DNA of 64,000 nt from Podarcis raffonei. Its lineage: Eukaryota > Chordata > Lepidosauria > Squamata > Lacertidae. Every line of letters starts with the position of its first letter. Position 1 is the first letter of the stretch. The stretch spans positions 42,523,001 to 42,587,000 of the forward strand of contig NC_070614.1 of the NCBI RefSeq assembly GCF_027172205.1. Reading direction: 5' to 3'. Shown one piece after another: positions 1 through 10,900 of the stretch. A program made the translations under genes and the position numbers. A model generated the notes under the pieces. The model did not search any database. It was not told where the DNA came from and was given only the letters and a program-made list of their open reading frames with translations.

Positions 1-128
1 AAGCTGGACATGAGTGCAGCAGCACTCTGCCCACCTGCAGTTGCCAGAAACCGGCATTCACAGTCATAATGCCTTTGACAATGGAAGTAGAATGCAGCTA
101 TTGTGGCTGGTAGCTGTTGATAGCCTTG

Positions 129-433
129 TTGTTGTTGTTGTTTAGTCGTTTAGTCGTGTCCAACTCTTCATGACCCCATGGACCAGAGCACACCAGGCAT
201 TCCTGTCTTCCACTGCCTCCCACAGTTTGGTCAAACTCATGCTGGTAGCTTCGAGAACACTGTCCAACCATCTCGTCCTCTGTCGTCCCCTTCTCCTTGT
301 GCCCTCCATCTTTCCCAACATCAGGGTCTTTTCCAGGGAGTCTTCTCTTCTCATGAGGTGGCCAAAGTATTGGAGCCTCAGCTTCAGGATCTGTCCTTCC
401 ACTGAGCACTCAGGGCTGATTTCCTTAAGAATG
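129..433 (-). mobile_element. RTE/BovB LINE, 3' end fragment
   Basis: The minus strand encodes the end of a BovB-type reverse transcriptase, with segments such as [34 protein letters not shown] and VHGVMKSWTRLND, as in ruminant BovB. The element ends in a GTT-rich tail at its 3' end (low coordinates). The direct repeat GATAGCCTTG at 119-128 and 434-443 fits a target-site duplication, so this is a 5'-truncated insertion. It is dead: only the last 90 or so codons remain. Confidence 0.88.
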
Positions 434-530
434 GATAGCCTTGTTGATAGCCTTGTCCTCCACTAATTGGTCTAATTTTCTTTTAAAGGGGTATAGTTTG
501 GTGGCCACCATTGCCTTCTGTAGGAGTGAC

Positions 531-620
531 CATAGCTGTCAACGTTTCCCTTTTTAAAAGGGAAATTCCCTTATTCCAAATAGGATTCCTCGCAAGAAAA
601 GGGAAAAGTTGACAGCTATG
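531..620. mobile_element. Short palindromic MITE, hAT-like
   Basis: About 24 bases at each end form an inverted repeat (CATAGCTGTCAAC at the left, GTTGACAGCTATG at the right). The flanks GGAGTGAC (523-530) and GGAGTGAG (621-628) match at 7 of 8 positions, which fits an 8-bp hAT target duplication. It sits inside an older dispersed repeat whose halves, about 456-530 and 621-700, read through if the MITE is removed. There is no coding capacity. Confidence 0.72.
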
Positions 621-894
621 GGAGTGAGTTCCACAGTTTAATTATGTTTTATGTAGGGTGTGGATCAGTTGTTACTTGGAAGTGACACAAATCAATACAG
701 CAGGACTTAGTTTTGCAAAAGCATGCATAGTTTTACATTGCACACCAGGCAGCAGTGTCGTACTTTGTTAAGAATGACTCTTAAACAGGCAAAGACTCAC
801 AGCTGTGATAGGCAGGAAGGCAGATGTTACTTCCTTTTGGTATATGTAAATCTCTCTGTCATGTTATGTAAATCTTTCTGTTAGGGTGAGACTG

Positions 895-1465
895 TCTTTC
901 CAGAGTGGTGCTTACTCTGGTTATCTCCTGCTTGGACTACTGCAATGCGCTCTACGTGGGGCTATCTTTGAAGGTGACCTGGAAACTACAACTAATCCAG
1001 AATGCGGCAGCTAGACTGGTGACCTGGAGTGGCCGCTGAGACCATATAACGCTGGTCCTGAAAGACCTTCATTGACTCCCAGTATGTTTCCGAGCACAAT
1101 TCAAAGTGTTGGTGCTGAACTTTAAAGCCCTCACCGGCATCGGCCCAGTATACTTGAAGGAGCATCTCCACCCCCATCATTTAGCCCGGACACTGAGGCC
1201 CAGCTCCAAGGGCCTTCTGGCGGTTCCCTCACTGCAAGAAGTGAGGTTACAGGGAACCAGGCAGAATGCCTTCTCAGCAGTGGTGCCCTCCCTGTGGAAT
1301 GTTCTCCCACCAGATGTTAAGGAGATAAAGAACTATGCAACTTTTAGAAGACGTCTGAAGGCAGCCCTGTTTAGGGAAGCTTTGAATGTTTGATGTTTCA
1401 TTGTGTTTTTAATATTCTTTTGGGAGCTGCCTAGAGTGGCTGGGGAAACCCAGCCAGATTATTCA
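895..1465 (+). mobile_element. L2-clade LINE, 3' end fragment
   Basis: The plus strand encodes the end of an L2-type reverse transcriptase: [56 protein letters not shown] and [16 protein letters not shown]. The 3' untranslated end CTGGGGAAACCCAGCCAGAT matches the other copies at 33.4-33.66 kb (+) and 52.2-52.7 kb (-). The copy is 5'-truncated and has lost reading-frame integrity. It ends only about ten bases before the olfactory receptor start codon. Confidence 0.85.
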
Positions 1466-1472
1466 ATTGAAG

Positions 1473-2423
1473 ATGGAACTGGCCAATGAAACTGAAGTAA
1501 CAGAATTCATTTTGCTGGGATTTGGAGGTGGACAGGTGAAGCGTTTGCTGCTGCTCCTTTTTTTGACTGTTCTTTATGTGCTCACTTTGGCTGAGAATCT
1601 GACCATTATCACACTGGTGGTTCTAGACTCACACTTGTCACGACTTCCCATGTATCTCCTTCTAAGCACCTTCTCCTGGCTGGAGATGTGCTACATGAGT
1701 GCCACTGTACCTCGCATGCTCTTTGATCTGGTGTCCCCTCATGGGACGATCTCTTTCCAGGCTTGCTTCTTCCAGTTCTACATCTTTTTCTCTCTTGGTG
1801 CAACAGAATGTTTATTCCTCTCAGCCATGGCATTGGACAGGTACTTGGCCATATGCCACCCACTGCGCTACCCACAAATTATGTCCCAGGATGCCTGCTG
1901 TGCTCTGATGGCTGCTTGCTGGATCCTTGGCTTCCTGTGGAACATTGTCCCAGTAACTGTGATCTCCAGGATGTCCTTCTGTGGATCCAACATCATCAAC
2001 CATTTGTTGTGTGATCCTGGGCCACTCCTGTCTCTTGCCCGCCCCCCACTTGGAAATGGTCCTCTCATCCACCAGGTTTTTGTGAATGTTATGGTTTTAG
2101 GCAACTTATTTTGCATTCTGTTGTCCTATGGCACTGTGGTTTTCACACTGATGAAAACCTCTAACCAAGGCAGTCGTAGGAAGGCTTTCTCCACCGTATC
2201 GTTCCATCTAGTAGTGGTGAGTATTTTCTATGGTTCTGTGGCAGGAGTATACTTAGCTGCTCCAGGTGGAGAAAGCCACTCAGATGTGACAAAGGCAGCA
2301 ACACTCTTCTACACTGCTATCACACCTTTCCTCAATCCTCTGATCTATTCTCTGAGGAATGATCAGATGAAAGAGACTGCGGGGAGGTTGTTGAAGAGAT
2401 TGGAGAAATGGAGGTGTATTTGA
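1473..2423 (+). CDS. Olfactory receptor, class II, family 6/11-like
   Basis: This is an intact single-exon olfactory receptor of 316 residues, a rhodopsin-like odorant GPCR expected in cilia of olfactory neurons, coupling to Golf. The N-terminus has a glycosylation site at N5 (NET). PMY follows at 59-61, and C98 is the conserved TM3 disulfide cysteine. MALDRYLAICHPLRY starts at about 119, KAFSTVSFHLVVVS lies at the base of TM6, and PFLNPLIYSLRN marks TM7. The ATG at 1473 gives the usual MELANETEVTEF start; an upstream in-frame TTG at 1467 is not a likely start. The TM1 motif is ENLTII rather than GNLLI, and the usual cysteine before TM6 is valine. Placement in family 6/11 rests on the LEMCYMSATVPRML segment and is tentative. 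It is the only OR in the window and lies opposite in strand to the V2R array. Confidence 0.93.
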   Translation: MELANETEVTEFILLGFGGGQVKRLLLLLFLTVLYVLTLAENLTIITLVVLDSHLSRLPMYLLLSTFSWLEMCYMSATVPRMLFDLVSPHGTISFQACFFQFYIFFSLGATECLFLSAMALDRYLAICHPLRYPQIMSQDACCALMAACWILGFLWNIVPVTVISRMSFCGSNIINHLLCDPGPLLSLARPPLGNGPLIHQVFVNVMVLGNLFCILLSYGTVVFTLMKTSNQGSRRKAFSTVSFHLVVVSIFYGSVAGVYLAAPGGESHSDVTKAATLFYTAITPFLNPLIYSLRNDQMKETAGRLLKRLEKWRCI

Positions 2424-3569
2424 AAACACGGATAGCATGAAAATGTTGCAAAGCAAAAACAGAAATGAGTCTTACTGGTGCAAAACCTGCATATCAGAGA
2501 GAGGGCAAGCCTAGAACCACGATGCATTGGGAGGTTTATCACTTGCATTGCTTTGTTTGTTTTACATTAGGGAGCATTCATAAATGGTATACCCTACCTT
2601 CATTCTGAAGTGGCATAATCCATCCTGCCACCTGAAATTTTATCACCTCATTTTCCTGCAGGAAGAGACCAGGACTCAAAGTGGGGACAGAGGTAGAGCA
2701 GAGTCTGATGTTTACCTGGTAGCTGAGTGGAACTACAAGGACATCTGCTGTCAGCATCTGAATTTCAGACACAAATGTTAACTAGGCAGAAACTCTGAGA
2801 GAATGTATTATGCATCTTTCCCTCTAATGCTGAACTTGGGATGGGCCATTCTAATTATTTTGTATGCAAATCACACACACCTCAACAAACAAAAGAGAGG
2901 AATCTGCATATTTGGGACATGTAGAAGTACCGTAAGTAAAATTCATTGGGGGTGGCGGGTAGAGGAGAAACTCTCCCTCCAAAAGAGGTCAGGGGATTCT
3001 GGTTTGAGGAATGTCTGACAGAGGTGCTCCCCCACTAGTTCCCTGCTAGTGAAGAGTGATAAGAGATTGTCAGTCTGACTATCTAATCCCCACCCCCTCA
3101 GAATTAGCATGCCCTCAGATGTTCTGAAGAGGCACCTGTCATTTGTCCTGGGGAAAAGAGAATATTTCTGAGGGACGTGAAGGAACCCAGAACAAGGATT
3201 GTTTCATCAGCTTGACACTGCATAAACCACTTTTTAATTAAAAAGCTTCAGGTCTGCACCCTCAGTCTTTTAATTATTATAGAAATAGGGAAATAAATGT
3301 TAATTGGACAAATTATCTGGCAATTAAACACCACAAAGGTGATAATTTATTTTTTGATGGTTGTAAAGCAGATTAATCTTACAGGTTGGAATTCTTCTCA
3401 GGAAGCACGAGTGATTGATTACTTAGATTAAAAAATGACCTATAACTCTTGACAACTTTTTATTTCTTGCTTTTTATTCTCTATTTTTACTCTTCTTTCT
3501 TTCTTTTTTAGATTAGATTGGTTTTTATTGTATTTTATGTTGAAAACTTTCAATTAAGATACTTTGGGG
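2424..3569. other. Intergenic stretch, no gene seen
   Basis: No open frame with recognisable homology is present between the olfactory receptor and the L2 remnant. The sequence is AT-rich toward 3200-3550. No clear terminal repeats or tandem arrays were seen. Confidence 0.6.
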
Positions 3570-3930
3570 AAAAGTGCCGTTTGACCTATAAAGCCTTAAA
3601 TGACTCAGGATAGCAATACCTCAAGGATCGCATCTCTCCATATGAACCAATCTGGACCCTGCTATCATCATCTGAGGCTTTTCCCTTGAGAAAGTGACAG
3701 CGCAAGACTGCAATGACTCTCCTTTTGTGAAATGCTCTCCCCAGGGAAGCCTGCCTGGCAACTTCGTTACATATCTTTACGCACAAGAAAAAGATGTTTC
3801 TCTATAACCAGGTTATTGACTGATGTTTATTATATACTTTGTGTTCTCATTTTGCATTTTTCTGTTGTGCATTTTTCTATAATCTTTGGCTGAAGGGTGG
3901 AATAAAAATTAAATAAAGAGCTGTAATAAT
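3570..3930 (+). mobile_element. L2-like LINE 3' remnant
   Basis: The broken plus-strand frame reads KALNDSG, DRISPYEPIWTL and SSSEAFPLRK, then an AT-rich end with AATAAA-like runs. This resembles the end of an L2 reverse transcriptase. The last part (from about 3764) also lies downstream of V2R-3 at about 33819-33990, so it belongs to the duplicated unit. On the minus strand it holds an AATAAA (TTTATT at 3826) that may serve V2R-1 polyadenylation. Confidence 0.6.
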
Positions 3931-4073
3931 AAAATGAAATATTTTAATGGGATCATCCTAAGTGAGTACATGGAAATCAAGGCCCATTCTCTAACAGAAG
4001 CTTTCTGTGATCTTGGAGGGTATGTCACTCATTACTAATAAAAGATATTTGAATGTAATGGGCTTCAGTTAGG

Positions 4074-4987
4074 TCAGCTAGGCTGATTCTTTGTTGTTCT
4101 AATTAACTGTCCCTTGGTATTCAGTTCAGGCCTCAGTAAAATGATATAGCATTTGGGAAAAAAGATGCACCCCAGTAAGCCCAAACTGGAGGCCAAGATG
4201 GAGAAGATCTCCACAGCCACCATGTATTTTCCTTTTGTGCTCAGGTAGGTTGGGACAAAGGACAGCCAAACACTGCAGAAGATCAGCATGCTGAATGTAA
4301 TGAACTTGGCTTCATTAAAGCTGTCAGGCAACCTCCGAGCAAGAAAAGCCACAATAAAGCTGACAGAAGCCAAGAAGCCCATGTAGCCCAACACAAAGTA
4401 AAACATAAGGACTGACCCCTCATTACAGAGCAGAACCATTTCTTTGATCATTGTATGCATGTCTAAATCAGGGAATGGGGGAGAGGTTGCCAGCCACACA
4501 GTACAAATGGTGGCTTGAAAAAGAGAGCATGAAAGAACAATGGAGTTGGACAACGGTTGTCCCACCCATCTCCTCATCTTGGATCCCGGCTTGGTGGCCA
4601 TGAAAGCCAGAACCACAATGATGGTTTTGGCCAATATGCAAGAAACTGCCACAGAAAAGATCATGCCAAAAGCACTTTGTCGAAGGAGGCATGTCAGTGC
4701 TCCAGGCTGGCCAATGAATAGCAAAACACAAAGGAAGGAAAGCAAGAGGGAGATGAGGAGAGTGTAGGTGAGGTTCCGGTTGTTGGCCTTGACTATGGGA
4801 GTATCCATGTGCTTCAGGAATATTCCAAGAACCAAAGCAGTGAGGAGAGAAAAGGAGAGAGCCAAAGAGGACAAAACTATGCCCAAAGGTTCTCCATAAG
4901 ACAAGAAAGTTATTTGTTTTGGAAGGCATCCATTTTGGAAATGGTTGGGATATTGATTCCCAGGGCATTCAAAACAATCATCCATGT
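4074..4987 (-). CDS. V2R-1 exon 6 (seven-transmembrane exon)
   Basis: The acceptor TTTTTCAG precedes ACATGGATGA. The first two bases complete an aspartate codon begun in exon 5. The exon encodes [15 protein letters not shown] (end of the cysteine-rich linker), seven hydrophobic helices, and the V2R signatures [20 protein letters not shown] and [13 protein letters not shown]. The tail ends KNQPS. There is no internal stop. About 14 of 303 residues differ from V2R-3 by eye. Confidence 0.95.
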
Positions 4988-7900
4988 CTGAAAAAGAAAA
5001 GACAGAGTTATATACATGGAAATCTGCTTTGCCATGATTGGCAGAAATTATGTACTGTAGAGCCTTTAATTATGATGCCTAGAACAGTTGTAAAAGAGAT
5101 ATCCTCATATTTAGAAGTAACACTCAGCTTGGATTACCAAGCAATCTACACCTGGGTCAATGTCAAGAAGGTAGCAGTCTAGAGGTTTGAAGTTTTATTC
5201 CTAACATCTGCCTCTCAGCAATGTTGTTGTAACTAATTTGATATTTTTAATGAATTTGCGCTATGCAAGTGGTTTTTATGAATAAATACATAAATAAAAT
5301 GCCTGGTTCAGATAAATTTCCTACCCCTCCCCTGCTATTCACATATGTACACCAAATACAAATCTCAGTGGTGAGATCAAGCAAGATCCTGATATAGCTT
5401 TTGAAGAGTTCAGTTTATCTCCTACCCTTCTGGTTTGTGATCTTCCCTTCTGGACATGGAAGACAATCATAGCAGCAAGAAGGCTTCCCTTCCTTCTTGG
5501 TCCGACTGTAACCTAAATGACAATTCTCATTGCACACAGAAGGAGGTGGTGTCTGTACATAAATAAAGGAAGATAATAGTTTCAGGGAGTGCATCTCCCT
5601 GACACAGCAAAGGTGGTGAAATACACAGTTTAGAAATACGGCAATAATATAGGAAAATGCATTTTTTTCCAGAGAGCACCTTTTATGTATCGAGAATTAG
5701 AATGAAACCTCCTAGAATGTAATGTTAATGTGTTGTCAAAAATGTATAAGTTGCTATTAGAATAGGAAGCAAAAGATGAACAAGTGAAATCTTCACTGAT
5801 ACACTGGGCAATGGATTTTGGTCATAATATTGAGATAGAGGCATGGGAGTGATTGTGAATAATGATATAAAGTTACAGCTCTTTATAATGTGAGGGAAGA
5901 TTATATTAAAATGATGTATAGATGGTACTTAACACCCAATAGGTTTGCAAAAATGTACAAATCTGAATCTAGTAACAGTTGGAAATGTAAAGAAAAAGAA
6001 AATACCTTTTTCCGTATGTGGTGAATTTGTAATAAGGCAAAAGCCTACAGGGAAATGATATATAATGAGTTGAAAAAAAATGTTTAAGTTAACCTTTATT
6101 AAACAACCAGAGACTTTTCTTTTGGGAATACAGTGGTACCTCAGTTTGCAAACTTAATCCATTTTGGAAATCCGTTCTTAAACCGAAACCATTCTTAAAC
6201 CGAGGCACGCTTTCTCTAATCAGGCCTCCCGCCACTGGTGCCCTTCCACTGTTCGGCCGAGGCAAAGTTGACAAACCGGAACACTACTTCCTGGTTTGCA
6301 GAGTTCGTAAACTGAATAGTTCGTTAACAGGACTGTTCGTAAACCGAGGTACCACTGTAATGGGATTAGAGTTACTTAATATATTTATGTATGTGACCAC
6401 TGCTGCCAGAATGTTATATGCCCAAAGATGGGAAGAATAAAATGTCCCAACAAAAGAAGAAGGGTTACAGAAACTAATGGACTATGCAGAAATGGCAAAA
6501 CTTACAGGAAGAATAAGAAATCAAGAAGATCAAGTTTTTAAGACAGAATGGAATTCATTCATAGTATATTTACAAAGTTATTGTAAACAAATTAAGACAG
6601 TAGCAGGGTTAATGTAAACAACGTGCAGTAAAAACATGAAGAAGAAGAAGAAGAAGAAGAAGAAGACGAAAACATAGTGGATAAATAACAGATTGGTATA
6701 ATTTGGATATGCAGTAAACTAAAATATAAACAAGGTACCACAGAAAAAGGGAAGGAGAGTTGAAATAAGAGAGTGACTGGTTTATTTTTATTTTTATTTT
6801 GTATATTGTAAAAATTTAGAAATAAAATTATATATATATAGAGAGAGAGAAAGAGAAAGAGAGAGAGAGAAACATAACCTTAGTCCCTTGCTTCAATGGC
6901 CTGTCTGTTTAAAACACTGTCAGGGGTTGATTGTCCTAATTCTCTGTGATTCATACAATATTTCAATATTTCTTGCTTCCAGTGTTAACTCCCCCCACCC
7001 ATATGTTTCAGCTTTAATATTTGTTTTCTATGGTGACATTTGTTTGGTCAGGTTCAAAACCTATTAGTTTACATGCTAGGTTCCTGTGAGCATTATCTTA
7101 CAATATCACTACCTTAGAGACCAGAATCATGAAGCAATATTTCTTGAACTTTTTCCAGAACACTGGAGGTCCTCCAGTTATAGACATGCTACATGCCTGC
7201 TTTTTTTAAAGATTACTTTTTAAAATTATATTACTAATATAGTAATGATTCAGTCAGTATTTGGCTTAATTATTTTGATTCAAGTATGCATTTCAGTGCA
7301 TAAATTAATGTTCCCAGAGGTTTTCAGCTGTGTGTTCATCTCCCAGTGTTTCCTGCCACATTTGCAATAACTGCTTTGGAGGGTTATTTAGGTTGGTGAA
7401 ATGGCTCCAATTACGTGTAATGGCAATGGATCTTTTAAGCAAGTCTACATGAATGTTCTACCAAATCTAGACAAGACCCGAGGAGACATCAGATTTAACA
7501 TTGAGCAAAGGACGGAAGATACTATAAAATGGAATTTACCTGGTTGAAGTTGTTGGGCCATACGATGGCAGCATCATGAATTCTGAGCCCCTTTTCTTGA
7601 GGAATCTGTGGGTCCATTTTTCCAACTTTGATTCTAAGAAAGGACTCATTTGGGAATGTGACCCAGTTGATAATATCAAAGCCAGCTACTAATGCTCCCT
7701 TTTGGTCAAAGGAAATTTCTTCTCCAGCACTATTGTTGAAGGAGACACTTCTCAGAAAGTGTTGGAGCTAAATTTGGGGTAGGGAACTATAGTGAAGATC
7801 TATAAAAGGATTCATTATTAGATAATTGAGATCACAGTTCTCTTCTGAGACCTTTGGTTTATAATTTATATAAACTTTATCAACTGACCAATAGGGCTAT

Positions 7901-10900
7901 CCAAAATAATAATAAAAAACTTTAATTTATAACCTGCCCTCCCTGGCCAAAGTCGGGCTCAGGGTGGCTAACAGCAAATAAATAACATTGGTAAAAAATC
8001 AAACAATAATTAAATTACCTCCTAAAACCAGGTCAGAATCAAATTAAAGTCTAATTAGATGGCTTCCCGCAGGTTTAGGATTGGGAACAGTAAGTGCTCA
8101 TTAAACACACAAAGGTGTCTGAACGTAAATACAAGAAAATAATAATTTCGGGCTTTGCATTGGTCTTGTCCCAATTAAGTTCAGTCTGCCAACTCACTTC
8201 CACACCATTGTCAACATCAAACACATAGATGTCTGTGAACATATGTTCTTTCCAGGCCTCTCTGCCCTAGGCTGCTTCTCCTAAACCATACCTATGTGCC
8301 CAAAACTGATGTCCAATGTGATGTGCACTGCTGGTTTGCGATGTGGGATACCTTAATCTCTTCTTTAAGGAAAGTGTCTCGGGTAAGCTGAGAAGGGGAA
8401 ACATGGTTGGGGTCTGGAAGGCATTTTTAGATGCACAGAACTCACATGAAGAGTTTGTGTTGCTCAGTAGGGATGAGATCAGCTAGGAATCCTAAGCACG
8501 GGCTTAGAAGTTAGGGGCCCACAAATAGCTATTTCAGGATTGTTTGGGAAAAGCAAAATCTGAGAATTTTGCTTGAAGAAGGAGACAGAGGAAAGAGTGG
8601 GGAGAAATGAAGGAACCAGTGACACATATAGTAGGAACTGGAGACAACCAGTAGAAACCCCTTTCAGGTGAATTGGACATGACCCCCAGTGTCAAAACGG
8701 AATGTACAAAAATTATGAGAGTCGTTCTGGAACACTCATAGAGAGAGAAACCTTTAGTTCCCTGCATATATGACGACTGACCTCACTAGTAATAAATGTG
8801 CTCAGTCTCTGAGAATACAATTTAGGGAATGGCCAGTTTTAATATTGGGGCACCAAATTCTGGAATCAGCTAGGGTCAGTAGCAAAACTTCCTAGAAGGG
8901 GTGTAAGTGTAGCATGAGAACAATAACTTGCAGAATTCATAACAACCTAATCAGACATAGTGGCACCAAGGATAGGAATGGCACTGTAGAATAAAAACAA
9001 TATTCCATCCATTAAGTTGGATGGAATTATATTTTCTCAGCAACAAAAGACCTGCTAAACTAGAGGCCACCTTTAGCTGAGTGCAAGAAAACAATATTCC
9101 ATATTTTTCCCTGTATAAGACGAGGTCTTTTCATTAAAAAAAAAAGTTTAAAAATTGGGGGTCGTCTTGTACATGGAACATGGGAATCCGGGGGATTAAA
9201 AAAAAAAATTTAGGCATATGTCCTGGATTTTGGCTTGGGTGGGCTGAGGCAGTCCCTCCTGCTGCCGTCCCCACTTTCTCTTCCCCCTCCGGGTTGCATG
9301 CTGGCAACTGGCTCGACCACCAGAGCAAGAGCAGCTGCCAGCGTTGCTGCTGAGAGCTGCCTCAGCTACCAAACCTTACCCTTTTTCTCCCCCCCTTCCT
9401 CTCTCAAACCCCCACCCTGCCCCCAGTCCGCTGAACACCTTGCTCAGCTCAGTTTGCTTAATGGCATGGCCTGGCGCATAGGGGGCGCTGCCTTCCACCA
9501 GCTCTTCCTCAGTATCCTACTTGGGAACCTCCTTCTCCTTGCTTCCCCGCAGGAGCAGCTGCCACTGAGGGGGAACATGCGGTGCCCCAGCTGCTGCACG
9601 TTGCTTCTGCACCACGGTGCGCTGCATGCACCTCATGCTGGAAACTTTGAAGGCGATAGCCCCCCAAAAGACAAACTTGCCACGGCAGATCACCCAGATT
9701 TTCACTTCTATTTTAGGGTTTCTGTTTTTTAAATTTGGGGTTCACTAAAATAAGGGTAGTCTTATACATGGGGGCGTTTTATACAAGGAAAAAATAGGTA
9801 AAACTTTTTCATTAATGGGATCAGAATTGTACCTGCCATGTTTCTTGGTTCAGATAGTCCAATGTCACTCCATTTGCCATTGCTCCAATTTTGAACCTGG
9901 AGCATTGCATGGTATGCAAAGCATGTGCCAAAGTATATAGAGCATTGTAGACACTGTAGCTTTGGGCAGTCATGCTCATTTCAAAAACAGAACCAGGGAG
10001 GCTGTCAACCTTCTCCTCCCCAGTGCATGATTCCTCATGTTCCTTATTTAATGAAGCATTGGAGAAAGAACAGATGAATGCCTGTTCCCAAAAAACCCGG
10101 AGAAAGCTGTCTTCTCTTTCGGAGGCAGGGTTTCTCATTTGAACAAATTTCTGGAATCGTGCAGGTTCCTTTGAGGAAACTGCCAAGGAGAGAGCACCAT
10201 GGAGGAAATCAATTTCCCAGCCCCTCTGAAAGGGGAATGAGGTGAATTCCATCTGGGCAGTCATTATCCAGACTTTTGATGTGGCATGCATTGGTATATC
10301 ATGTATTTCTGCAACCTTTGGCATCATTCTCAATACCATAATGGTATCAATTTCACCATTAACAACCACAACATTGGCAGTGCTTCCCATAATAACACGG
10401 ATTGTTTCAGAACCATCAGCCACCATTTCACTGAGCTCTCCAGAAAACTTCAGTTTAGGGAATCTTCCTATAAAATCAAAGCAGATACCCCTCTGGGCAA
10501 ACATGGGAAGTATATTTTGTACAAATTGCTCTCCAGTATCATCATTCTTAGAAAGTACCCCAATCCACATCCAACTGAAATGCAGCAAAAGCTGGAGTAT
10601 CCCACTGTACTGATGAGTCCCATCTGGGAACATCCAGTGGGAGAAAAGAGTTTGTACATTGTTTCCAATCATGGGAGAAGAGCCATAGATGAGCTAAAAG
10701 TAAGGACAGCAAATGGTGAGATAAAATGGAAAAGAAAAGTGGTAGCGAATTGTGCTATGACCTATCACCACTTCAGGCAGTATCAAAAACTGTTCCAGGC
10801 AATATAAAAAATCTCCATTTTCTTGAGGCCACAATTGTTTTGTCCTTGAGGTCTATGATGCGCCTCCAATTTTTAAAGTTGTTGAAGTACACAACAGTTC

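Noticed and set aside
142-402. Minus-strand frame that could be taken for a small protein
   Set aside because: It is the C-terminal end of a BovB reverse transcriptase with target duplications on both sides.
1106-1393. Open frame upstream of the olfactory receptor, possible 5' exon
   Set aside because: It is the end of an L2 reverse transcriptase, matched by copies at 33.4 and 52.3 kb.
1467-1472. Alternative TTG start two codons upstream of the olfactory receptor ATG
   Set aside because: Vertebrate ORs start at ATG; MELANETEVTEF is the standard N-terminus.
9235-9732. Open frame of 165 codons in GC-rich DNA
   Set aside because: It lies wholly inside a transposon-like insert with inverted ends, has no recognisable domain, and is absent from the paralogous introns.
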